DNA of 6,729 nucleotides, taken from NCBI GenBank assembly GCA_037138535.1, contig JBAXIG010000076.1:1-6729 (forward strand), given 5' to 3'. The translations under genes were made by a program, and so were the position numbers. Each line of letters opens with the position of its first letter. The stretch's first letter is position 1. Shown here in pieces: positions 1-4,615 of the stretch. The notes under the pieces were generated by a model. The model searched no databases and had not been told where the DNA came from. It worked only from the letters and a program-made list of their open reading frames with translations. This DNA comes from GCA-2737595 sp037138535. Its GTDB lineage: Bacteria > Actinomycetota > Actinomycetes > Nanopelagicales > Nanopelagicaceae.

Positions 1-175
1 TCGCTTGGCCCGGGTCGTAAGGAGTCTTCCCATGTCCCGGCAGATCAAACGTGATCACGTCGAAGAGTCGTTCTAGCGCAGGTGAGATGCCCTTCCAAAT
101 CGTGCTCGCTGATCCCATGCCGTGAAGAAGTATGAGTGGAGTACCACTTCCGGTGCGGGTCGTAGAGAGGATCAC
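1..175 (-). CDS. Alpha/beta hydrolase, N-terminal 58 residues (runs off window)
   Basis: Partial gene; the stop lies beyond the left edge. The 58 visible residues show the start of an alpha/beta-hydrolase fold: a strand with LILLHGMG (residues 14-21, the HG oxyanion-hole motif), then DVITFDLPGHGKT (39-51), the typical second strand and loop. The nucleophile elbow, acid and His are outside the window, so the substrate cannot be told. The GTG at 173-175 is chosen because an in-frame TAG stands two codons upstream (179-181) and the next in-frame ATG lies inside the HGMG motif. No Shine-Dalgarno is present; TAGAAT at 182-187 sits exactly 6 nt upstream, so the mRNA is probably leaderless. It follows the ybaK remnant on the same strand, with its own promoter in the 29-nt gap. 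The family is clear; the specific role is unknown. Confidence 0.85.
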   Translation of the reverse strand, partial: MILSTTRTGSGTPLILLHGMGSASTIWKGISPALERLFDVITFDLPGHGKTPYDPGQA

Positions 176-181
176 GCTCTA

Positions 182-187
182 ATTCTA
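182..187 (-). promoter_or_regulatory. -10 element of a leaderless promoter for the alpha/beta hydrolase
   Basis: Read on the minus strand this is TAGAAT, 5 of 6 matches to TATAAT, followed by exactly 6 nt and then the GTG start. A possible -35 (TTGATT, 203-208) lies 15 nt upstream and overlaps the stop of the ybaK remnant; that spacing is short. The placement predicts transcription starting at the first base of GTG. Confidence 0.55.
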
Positions 188-204
188 GGCGAGGCGAGCG
201 AAAA

Positions 205-365
205 TCAATCGCCCACTTTCATCTCCACGGCACCGGTGATGCGGAGCAACTCTCCAAAAGCTGTCGGATGGACGGCATGAGGATGGCTAGCGGCGGCCCA
301 AACGCCATATCGATGATGGTGCGCAGTGGGGCAGTGGGGTAGGGCGGCCCCTGAGGGGATGCCAC
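205..365 (-). pseudogene. Broken 3' end of a second ybaK-like deacylase gene
   Basis: The last 32 codons before the TGA at 205-207 encode VWAAASHPHAVHPTAFGELL and onward. By my count 23 of 32 residues match the C-terminus of the intact ybaK protein encoded at 793-1287, ending likewise in VGD. Upstream the similarity jumps frame: codons for APLRTID are readable only in another frame, because about 19 nt present in the intact gene (between GCGGCCCA and TCGATGATGG on the plus strand) are missing here. Weak similarity (a GG-I/V-P/S stretch) goes on to about 365 and then stops. No start codon or N-terminal domain remains. A 71-codon open frame (205-420) spans this region, but its first part is not ybaK-like and overlaps the VOC gene. 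The two copies differ clearly in DNA, so this is an old or foreign copy, not a recent tandem duplication. The right boundary is approximate. Confidence 0.8.
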
Positions 366-394
366 CTCTGGTTTCTGAAACGAAAAAGATGGAT

Positions 395-790
395 CTAATC
401 CTCACCAAATTTGTCTTCAATTAAATCCCACTTATTTCCATATTTATCTTTGAAGACTACTACCTGACCAAATGTTTCTTGCCTAGGTGATTCAACGAAC
501 TCAACAGCACGTAGTCTGAAACTTTCGTAAGTCTTCAAGAAGTCATTTGTGTAGAGAAAGAATCCCACTCGTCCGCCAGTTGAGTTGCCGATGGCCGCGC
601 ACTGCTGCTCATTAGCCGCCCTCGCCAACAAAATTCTGGCGCCCTCTTGGCTTGGGGCAACTACGACCCAACGTTTCTCTTCTGATAGCACTGTGTCTTC
701 GATAAGTGTGAAATCAAGATCGTTAACGTAATGCGAGATAGCTGAGTCGTAATCGTCGACCACGATTGTAATCATTCCGAGAGTATTCAT
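395..790 (-). CDS. VOC-fold (glyoxalase/bleomycin resistance/dioxygenase superfamily) protein
   Basis: 131 residues, the length of a single VOC domain made of two beta-alpha-beta-beta-beta modules. Module one begins LGMITIVVDDYDSAISHY (4-21) and includes KRWVVVAPS (39-47). Module two has TGGRVGFFLYTNDF (71-84) and ends in FKDKYGNKWDLIE (113-125), the classic FxDPxGNxWxLxE-like closing strand with E125 as a possible metal ligand. The first strand has T8 where many metal-dependent members carry His, so lyase, dioxygenase or binding function cannot be assigned. An ATG at 788-790 is chosen over a longer frame reaching into ybaK (to 889), whose extra residues do not resemble the family. It lies 2 nt after the ybaK stop, so the two are probably co-transcribed. 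Its 3' end is AT-rich (about 30% G+C over 421-480 by hand count) compared with ybaK, and it is bracketed by two ybaK 3' ends, both hinting at acquisition. Confidence 0.85.
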   Translation of the reverse strand: MNTLGMITIVVDDYDSAISHYVNDLDFTLIEDTVLSEEKRWVVVAPSQEGARILLARAANEQQCAAIGNSTGGRVGFFLYTNDFLKTYESFRLRAVEFVESPRQETFGQVVVFKDKYGNKWDLIEDKFGED

Positions 791-792
791 TA

Positions 793-1287
793 TTAATCGC
801 CCACGACCATCGCTTGCGCAGCTGTAATGCGAAGTAATTCGTCGTAAGTAGTTGGATAGACCGCATGCGGGTGACCAGCGGCGGCCCACACCACGTCATA
901 GTCGTTGAGTGCCAAGTCGATGATGGTTCGCAGTGGGGCCGGGTGTGCCACGGGGGAGACCCCACCGATTGCGAAGCCCGTAGCGCTGCGAACGATGTCG
1001 GCATCGGCGCGTCCAAGATGAGAGACTCCTAAGTTTTTGGCAACCAAGTCAGTATCGACGCGATGCCTTCCCGAAGTGAGAATGAGTAATGGTTCAGTTG
1101 TATCGCCCAATGTAAAAATAAGAGACGAGCAGACTTGGCCCACTTCGATCCCTAATCCGGCTGCTGCCTCCTTTGCTGACCTCGCAGATTCGCTCAAGAT
1201 GGTGATCTCTGGGGTGATCCCACACTCAATTAGCGCTGCGCGCACTCGCTCCACCGCAGGATGGTTGTTAATTGCGTCATGGCTCAT
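793..1287 (-). CDS. YbaK/EbsC-type aminoacyl-tRNA deacylase domain protein
   Basis: 164 residues, the normal size for a free-standing YbaK/ProRS-INS-like domain. Family members hydrolyse mischarged aminoacyl-tRNAs (such as Cys- or Ala-tRNA-Pro) in the cytoplasm. Visible motifs are AKEAAAGLGIEVGQ (38-51), LTSGRHRVDTDLVAKNLG (70-87), ATGFAIGGVSPVAHP (102-116) and VVWAAAGHPHAVYPTT (132-147). The HPAPLRTIID...VWAAAGHPHAV layout matches an actinobacterial subgroup. In the E. coli/Haemophilus proteins a catalytic Lys lies in the strand corresponding to CSSLIF (53-58); I see S54 there, so the substrate or mechanism may differ. The ATG at 1285-1287 gives an N-terminus of normal length; a longer frame to 1419 would run through the divergent copC gene. 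TAAAGT at 1296-1301 could serve as a -10 element. The VOC gene follows after 2 nt. The exact tRNA substrate is unknown. Confidence 0.88.
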   Translation of the reverse strand: MSHDAINNHPAVERVRAALIECGITPEITILSESARSAKEAAAGLGIEVGQVCSSLIFTLGDTTEPLLILTSGRHRVDTDLVAKNLGVSHLGRADADIVRSATGFAIGGVSPVAHPAPLRTIIDLALNDYDVVWAAAGHPHAVYPTTYDELLRITAAQAMVVGD

Positions 1288-1295
1288 GAACCGAA

Positions 1296-1301
1296 ACTTT
1301 A
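1296..1301 (-). promoter_or_regulatory. Possible -10 element for ybaK
   Basis: On the minus strand this reads TAAAGT, fitting TANNNT, with 8 nt to the ybaK ATG. An AAGGG lies about 15 nt upstream of the start, too far for a good ribosome site. The spacing would give a leaderless or nearly leaderless transcript. No good -35 is seen. This is the weakest of the proposed promoters. Confidence 0.3.
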
Positions 1302-1325
1302 CCCTTAAGTGACATATTCCGGAGA

Positions 1326-1331
1326 TAGAAT
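1326..1331 (+). promoter_or_regulatory. -10 element of a leaderless promoter for copC
   Basis: TAGAAT, identical to the -10 proposed for the alpha/beta hydrolase, is followed by 6 nt (GTGAAA) and GTG at 1338. It abuts an earlier in-frame GTG at 1332, which would lie before the predicted transcription start. A competing reading is GGAG at 1321-1324 acting as ribosome site for GTG 1332 (7-nt spacing). No recognisable -35 is present. Confidence 0.5.
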
Positions 1332-1337
1332 GTGAAA

Positions 1338-1886
1338 GTGAGACGCGTACGTAACTGGATCGCCAGCCCTGGGATGGTGGCAATGATATTTCTCTTGACG
1401 CCGCCTCCGGCACATGCACACGCCGAGTTGATCAGTTCAACTCCGGCAGCTTCCAGTCACTTATCAATTTTGCCCACCAAGATCGTTCTCCTTTTCGGTG
1501 GGAACCTCTCAGACCTTGACGGAGCTAGCGCAGTGATCGTGACAGATCCATCAGGCGAAGAAATATCTAATGGTCCGAGCGAAGTCAGTGCTTCTTCCTT
1601 GACCCGCGAATTGAATTCCAGCAAGGCGGTGGGTGCCTACCATGTCGATTTTCGAGTGCTCTCCGAGGATGGGCATCCGGTAGCTGGAAAATTCGATTTC
1701 TTCTTACATGATCCTGAAGTCAATCAGCCTGCCAAGGGCGCAGCGGATTCGGACAAGTTTCCGGCGCAAAAGAGTTTTCTCGCTGTTCACACAAAACAAA
1801 TGATAATCGTGTTTCTGGTGCTGTTCACTATAGGCACGTGGGTTTTTGTTGAAGCGCGCGCCCGCCGCCGAAGGAGTTCGATGTGA
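1338..1886 (+). CDS. copC: CopC-domain copper-binding protein, exported and membrane-anchored
   Basis: 182 residues from GTG 1338 (184 from GTG 1332). The N-terminus is a Sec signal: basic MRRVRNW, a hydrophobic stretch (8-20), then PAHA with cleavage predicted after residue 27, leaving His28 as mature residue 1. The mature protein starts HAELISSTPA, the CopC/YcnJ hallmark. The beta-sandwich ends in VLSEDGHPVAGKFDFFL, whose Asp111 and His113 with the N-terminal His match the Cu(II) ligands of CopC proteins. A linker (about 125-150) is followed by one membrane segment (about 155-171) and the basic stop-transfer RARRRR, so the copper domain faces outside. Full-length for the single-domain, C-anchored type; no CopD domain or copD gene is visible here. 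Its last codons overlap the arsenate reductase start by 4 nt. Role in copper handling is inferred from family; direct resistance is unproven. Confidence 0.88.
   Translation: MRRVRNWIASPGMVAMIFLLTPPPAHAHAELISSTPAASSHLSILPTKIVLLFGGNLSDLDGASAVIVTDPSGEEISNGPSEVSASSLTRELNSSKAVGAYHVDFRVLSEDGHPVAGKFDFFLHDPEVNQPAKGAADSDKFPAQKSFLAVHTKQMIIVFLVLFTIGTWVFVEARARRRRSSM
1871..1876 (+). promoter_or_regulatory. Ribosome binding site deciding the arsenate reductase start
   Basis: AAGGAG lies 6 nt before GTG 1883, inside the last codons of copC. It is one of only two strong Shine-Dalgarno sequences in the window, and it fixes the GTG start and the coupling at the ATGTGA junction. Confidence 0.8.
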
Positions 1887-2275
1887 CATCAACCGTCCTT
1901 TTTGTCTGCGTACATAACGCTGGTCGTTCGCAAATGGCAGCCGCATTCCTCAAGCACCATGGCGGCACGCGGGTAGAAGTACTCTCGGCCGGCTCTGCCC
2001 CGGCGAATTCCATCAATTCAGCAGTCGTCGAGGCGATGCTCGAAGTCGGTATCGACATTTCTGCTGAAGTTCCAAAAATACTCACCAACGAAGCGGTGCA
2101 GGAAAGCGACGTTGTCATCACGATGGGATGCGGCGATGCATGTCCGTTCTATCCAGGCAAGCGGTACCTCGATTGGAAGTTAGACGATCCCGCGGGTCAA
2201 GGTGTCGAATCGGTGCGACCCATTCGCGATGAGATAGAGCAACGCATTCTCACCTTACTTACTGAACTGCCTTAA
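1883..2275 (+). CDS. arsC: Arsenate reductase, low-molecular-weight phosphatase fold (probably mycothiol-linked)
   Basis: 130 residues, cytoplasmic. The phosphate loop is C9-VHNAG-R15-S16 at the end of the first strand, the CX5R(S) signature shared with low-molecular-weight tyrosine phosphatases. LSAGSAPANSIN (34-45) and the MGCGDACPFYPGKRYLDW block (81-98, Cys83 and Cys87), then DDPAG, mark it as an arsenate reductase and not a phosphatase. The GCGDxCPxxPGKRYxDW form is what I associate with actinobacterial arsenate-mycothiol transferases (Corynebacterium ArsC1/ArsC2), which form an arseno-mycothiol adduct resolved by mycoredoxin; that assignment is inference. It starts 4 nt inside copC with a strong ribosome site, so it is translated from the copC message. 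No arsenite exporter or ArsR is visible nearby. Its TAA overlaps the stop of the convergent gene in a shared TTAA. Confidence 0.88.
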   Translation: MTSTVLFVCVHNAGRSQMAAAFLKHHGGTRVEVLSAGSAPANSINSAVVEAMLEVGIDISAEVPKILTNEAVQESDVVITMGCGDACPFYPGKRYLDWKLDDPAGQGVESVRPIRDEIEQRILTLLTELP

Positions 2276-2793
2276 TCTTTGATCAGTCGAAGTTCGTTGG
2301 CATATTTTTTGCCGGCAGCCACATAATATTTAGCATTTGGACTGCCAAATCCAGGTTCAACCGAATTTAGTATTACTTTGGCGGGGACCCCCAAAGCTTT
2401 AGCGTAATCCGGGATGGTCGTGTTTGGTGGCACTAGAGCTTGTGCTCCCACTAGTGCGTTGAAACCGACTGTACTTCCTTGTAGTACGGTCGAGCCGGAA
2501 CCGATAAGAGACGCATCCCCAATGGTGGCACCTTCGATGTGCACGTTATGCCCAATCACAACGTCATCACCAATGGTCGTGACGTGCTTAGAGTGCGTGT
2601 GAATGACGGCTCCGTCTTGAATGTTTGTTCTTGAACCCACTGTGATAACTCCCGTGTCCCCTCGTAGAACTGCCCCAGGCCACACGGTGGAATCTGGACC
2701 AATGACTACGCTTCCAATGATGACGGCATCGGGGTGTACGTAGGCGGAATCATGGATTTGGGGGATGAGGTCGCCGAGGGCGTAAATGGGCAT
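2272..2793 (-). CDS. Gamma-carbonic-anhydrase-like left-handed beta-helix protein
   Basis: 173 residues. Hexapeptide repeats ([LIV]GxxxxX type) run from about 24 to 125 and build the left-handed beta-helix of the gamma-CA/PaaY/YrdA group, followed by a C-terminal helix (about 150-171). Conserved pieces are VLRGDTGVITVGSRTNIQDGAVIH (42-65: Arg44, Asp46, Asn57, Gln59, His65) and IGHNVHIEG (80-88). By the spacing in archaeal Cam, metal ligands should be His65, His82 and a His at 87; residue 87 is Glu, with His85 nearby. Carbonic anhydrase activity is therefore uncertain; many members of this group lack proven activity. The gene is full-length. It has no ribosome site, and TAACCT lies exactly 6 nt upstream of the ATG, so it is probably leaderless. 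It stands alone, convergent with arsC. Confidence 0.88.
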   Translation of the reverse strand: MPIYALGDLIPQIHDSAYVHPDAVIIGSVVIGPDSTVWPGAVLRGDTGVITVGSRTNIQDGAVIHTHSKHVTTIGDDVVIGHNVHIEGATIGDASLIGSGSTVLQGSTVGFNALVGAQALVPPNTTIPDYAKALGVPAKVILNSVEPGFGSPNAKYYVAAGKKYANELRLIKD

Positions 2794-2799
2794 ATGAGA

Positions 2800-2805
2800 A
2801 GGTTA
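2800..2805 (-). promoter_or_regulatory. -10 element of a leaderless promoter for the gamma-CA-like gene
   Basis: On the minus strand this reads TAACCT, a TANNNT hexamer, followed by 6 nt (TCTCAT) and the ATG at 2793. No Shine-Dalgarno lies between. There is no clear -35. A 20-bp palindrome occupies the spacer directly upstream. Confidence 0.5.
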
Positions 2806-2824
2806 GCCCCCCGATCGAGGGGCT
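2805..2824 (-). promoter_or_regulatory. Near-perfect 20-bp palindrome upstream of the gamma-CA-like gene (possible operator)
   Basis: The arms are AGCCCC and GGGGCT around a CGATCG core, with one mismatched pair (C2811/A2818), so 18 of 20 bases are symmetric. It directly abuts the proposed -10 element on its upstream side, where a bound regulator would block or assist RNA polymerase. It could also form a hairpin, but no T-run follows on either strand, so a terminator is unlikely. No regulator is identified. Confidence 0.4.
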
Positions 2825-2981
2825 CGGATGCCTACCAAGTGGTCGAATGAGAGTGAGATCACCCGTATTTCTGGGATTCTCGAGAGATTCACAGCCATTT
2901 TGGCCATTTGAAGACCGAAAAAGAGGCATGATTCGCGCGGTCAGGCATTTCTGAAGAGAAGTTGATGTGAAGGAGTTGAAG
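2825..2981. other. Intergenic region between the divergent gamma-CA-like and DUF4193 genes
   Basis: About 157 nt, the longest non-coding stretch here. It must hold the DUF4193 promoter and an untranslated leader, since that gene has a true ribosome site. Small symmetric elements are visible: the palindrome TCTCGAGA (2878-2885), a tandem GCCATTT with 9-bp period (2894-2909) and short GACCG/CGGTC arms (2913-2917, 2938-2942). None matches a binding site I can name, and no convincing -35/-10 pair stands out. Confidence 0.4.
2970..2975 (+). promoter_or_regulatory. Ribosome binding site deciding the DUF4193 start
   Basis: AAGGAG lies 6 nt before ATG 2982. The in-frame GTG at 2967 overlaps this site and would add MKELK, which the family lacks, so ATG 2982 is the start. 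Confidence 0.85.
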
Positions 2982-3278
2982 ATGGCCACCGATTACGACA
3001 CCCCGCGAAAGACCGATGACGAACTCACCGAGGAATCGATTGAGGAGTTAAAGGCGCGTCGGGCGGAGGCGCAATCTGGTCAAGTCGATGTAGACGAAGC
3101 CGAACTTGCTGAAACGCTCGAACTGCCAGGAGCAGATCTTTCTGGTGAGGAACTCACTGTTCGAGTACTGCCGAAACAGGCGGATGAATTTACTTGTTCA
3201 CGTTGTTTCCTTGTTCACCACCGCACGCAACTCGCTAAGGGCGAAGGCGTTACTGCGGTCTGTAGTGAGTGCGCGTAA
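2982..3278 (+). CDS. DUF4193 family zinc-ribbon-like protein
   Basis: 98 residues, the usual length. The protein begins MATDYDTPRK and has an acidic helical first half (TEESIEELKARRAEAQ, about 16-31), then the near-invariant block LELPGADLSGEELTVRVLPKQADEFTC (46-72). It ends in a four-cysteine knuckle, C72-x2-C75 and C94-x2-C97, which should bind zinc. DUF4193 is nearly universal in Actinobacteria and highly conserved, but I know of no established function; the Mycobacterium member (Rv2699c) also neighbours dut. It is transcribed alone here and ends 9 nt from the convergent DUF3093 stop, with no terminator between. The identification is firm and the role unknown. Confidence 0.93.
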   Translation: MATDYDTPRKTDDELTEESIEELKARRAEAQSGQVDVDEAELAETLELPGADLSGEELTVRVLPKQADEFTCSRCFLVHHRTQLAKGEGVTAVCSECA

Positions 3279-3287
3279 CTTTCTCGT

Positions 3288-3722
3288 TTACCCTTTTTTG
3301 TTGAGCAGATCCGCGATCGTGTCAGATTGCCTGGTCGAGATGAATATGTAAGGTCGTCTCTTCTCTGGCTCTGCGATATCCAATTTCACTGCAGTGTGCA
3401 CCCAGCCTCGCATGATGATGAGGGCCGCTGGATCTGCCTTCGGTCCCAGTGTCGAGCGAGTCGCTTCCCGGTCTAGTGGAGTGCAGAGCGTGATTTGTGC
3501 TCGTGGAATTTCGTTTCCTTCGGCGATGAGCATCTCGCCATCAATGCTAATTTCAAAGGTAGAACGCCAAAGTGAGAAGCTCACTAAACCGGCAGCAAGC
3601 AATCCGCCGATCAAGCCCACGACGACACCGAATGGTGCGCCAAAAACAAGACCAATAGCTAACCCAAAAATGAGCGTCAGAAACCACGAGATCGGTGGCG
3701 GATAGACCTTTTCTAGAAACAT
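3288..3722 (-). CDS. DUF3093 family membrane protein
   Basis: 144 residues. Two hydrophobic segments at the N-terminus (about 11-28 and 31-51, rich in Gly and Val) form a membrane hairpin. A cytoplasmic soluble domain follows, with the family block TLGPKADPAALIIMRGWVHTAVKLDI (91-116) and PYIFISTR (124-131). DUF3093 proteins are actinobacterial, of unknown function, and usually found next to dut and DUF4193, as here (Rv2698 in M. tuberculosis). The ATG at 3720-3722 has GAGG 5 nt upstream. It begins 1 nt after the SDR stop (TGAcATG), so the two are almost certainly translationally coupled on one message. It converges on DUF4193 with a 9-nt gap. Confidence 0.9.
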   Translation of the reverse strand: MFLEKVYPPPISWFLTLIFGLAIGLVFGAPFGVVVGLIGGLLAAGLVSFSLWRSTFEISIDGEMLIAEGNEIPRAQITLCTPLDREATRSTLGPKADPAALIIMRGWVHTAVKLDIAEPEKRRPYIFISTRQSDTIADLLNKKG

Positions 3723-3723
3723 G

Positions 3724-4593
3724 TCATCCTCGAGTTGATCGTTTGGTGAGCAGACGCATGAGCAGTGGTGGCCGCTTGAGACCGAAAGTGATCGCTACGA
3801 ATGCGTCAATCATTTTGGCGGGGAGAAGTCGCACATAGGGAATTGTGCCAGTTCCTTTGCCCACCAAGTAGCGAGTTCGAGGAGAGTCGCTTTCGATCGC
3901 ATCGCGGATCACTCGTGCTACTGGTGTGGGCTCCGGATATTCGGCGTGCACAAGGCGGGCAGCTTTTTTGTAAATCTTCTGGTGTGGACCGCTTGTGGGA
4001 AGTTGTGTCCCCGCTTTAGACCAGATGTTTGATGAAAAGGAAGCGGGCTCGACTAGGGATACGTGGATGCCGCTGCCGGTGAGCTCAACGCGCAACGCGT
4101 CGCTCAACGCTTCAAGGGCGAACTTACTCGCGCTGTACCAACCTAGAAAGGGTGCAGCTACTCTTCCGCTTACTGATGAAATGTTGACGATTCGTCCGCT
4201 TCCTCTACTTCGCATGCTCGGGAGAAATCCACGGATGAGCTCTGCGGGAATGAAGAGATTTACTCGAACTTGTTCGGCTGCGTACGCCGGCTCTACATCT
4301 TCGATTGCGCCGGGTGCGGCAAATCCAGCGTTGTTGACCAAGGCATATGGCGCTTGACCAAGCAGCTCCAATGTCGCCGTGATGAGGTGTGAGGCGCTCT
4401 CTGGCTCGGCGAAATTAGCGACCAGTACCTCAATTCCGGGTACCTCTTTGAGTAAGACCTCAGCCTGGACGGGCGTGCGTGCCGTACCTACTACTCGCCA
4501 TCCCGCAGAGACCAGTTCGCGTGCGGCATAGAGCCCAATTCCGCTCGTCGCGCCGGTGATTAACGCGGTCTTGTCAGAGTGCGAAAGAGGCAT
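3724..4593 (-). CDS. Classical short-chain dehydrogenase/reductase (SDR)
   Basis: 289 residues, slightly longer than the 250-residue core. The Rossmann dinucleotide motif is TGATSGIG (13-20), followed by VVGTART (34-40), whose Arg is compatible with NADP(H). Further SDR landmarks are LVNNAG (85-90), the structural Asn112 in VNLF, catalytic Ser140 in NISSVSG, and Tyr153/Lys157 in YSASK. The usual PG after the catalytic region is VEPASFSS (181-188). A C-terminal extension (about 250-289) is basic and partly hydrophobic (YVRLLPAKMIDAFVAITFGL) and may touch the membrane, as in steroid- or retinol-dehydrogenase-like members. The active site is complete; the substrate is unknown. ATG 4593 has no ribosome site but a -10 (TACCTT) 6 nt upstream. 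It heads an operon with DUF3093 and is divergent from the thioesterase. Confidence 0.93.
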   Translation of the reverse strand: MPLSHSDKTALITGATSGIGLYAARELVSAGWRVVGTARTPVQAEVLLKEVPGIEVLVANFAEPESASHLITATLELLGQAPYALVNNAGFAAPGAIEDVEPAYAAEQVRVNLFIPAELIRGFLPSMRSRGSGRIVNISSVSGRVAAPFLGWYSASKFALEALSDALRVELTGSGIHVSLVEPASFSSNIWSKAGTQLPTSGPHQKIYKKAARLVHAEYPEPTPVARVIRDAIESDSPRTRYLVGKGTGTIPYVRLLPAKMIDAFVAITFGLKRPPLLMRLLTKRSTRG

Positions 4594-4599
4594 GGAAGA

Positions 4600-4605
4600 A
4601 AGGTA
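4600..4605 (-). promoter_or_regulatory. -10 element for the SDR-DUF3093 operon (leaderless)
   Basis: On the minus strand this reads TACCTT, then 6 nt (TCTTCC) and the SDR ATG. It shares bases T4604 and A4605 with the opposing -10 of the thioesterase promoter. No good -35 at 16-18 nt is visible. Confidence 0.5.
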
Positions 4606-4609
4606 CTCT
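4604..4609 (+). promoter_or_regulatory. -10 element for the thioesterase-dut operon (leaderless)
   Basis: TACTCT is followed by 6 nt (GGGAAC) and GTG 4616. It overlaps the SDR -10 by two bases, so polymerase can bind this site in only one direction at a time. No convincing -35 is seen; upstream bases lie inside the SDR coding region. Confidence 0.5.
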
Positions 4610-4615
4610 GGGAAC

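Noticed and set aside
371..381. GTTTCTGAAAC inverted repeat
   Set aside because: Only 5-bp arms around one base, no partner copies seen and no T-run; chance is sufficient.
205..420. A 71-codon minus-strand frame as a real small gene
   Set aside because: Its C-terminal half is a frameshifted ybaK tail, its N-terminal part resembles nothing, and it overlaps the VOC 3' end; a pseudogene explains it better.
1037..1312. Plus-strand open frame opposite ybaK
   Set aside because: The antisense strand carries a full YbaK domain with all motifs; this frame is its shadow and resembles no family.
3281..3299. Run of six T between DUF4193 and DUF3093 as an intrinsic terminator
   Set aside because: No GC-rich stem precedes it on the plus strand, and the T-run encodes Lys-Lys at the DUF3093 C-terminus.
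4556..4615. Longer thioesterase from GTG 4556 or ATG 4592
   Set aside because: Both starts lie upstream of the predicted transcription start and overlap the divergent SDR gene or its -10; no ribosome site supports them.
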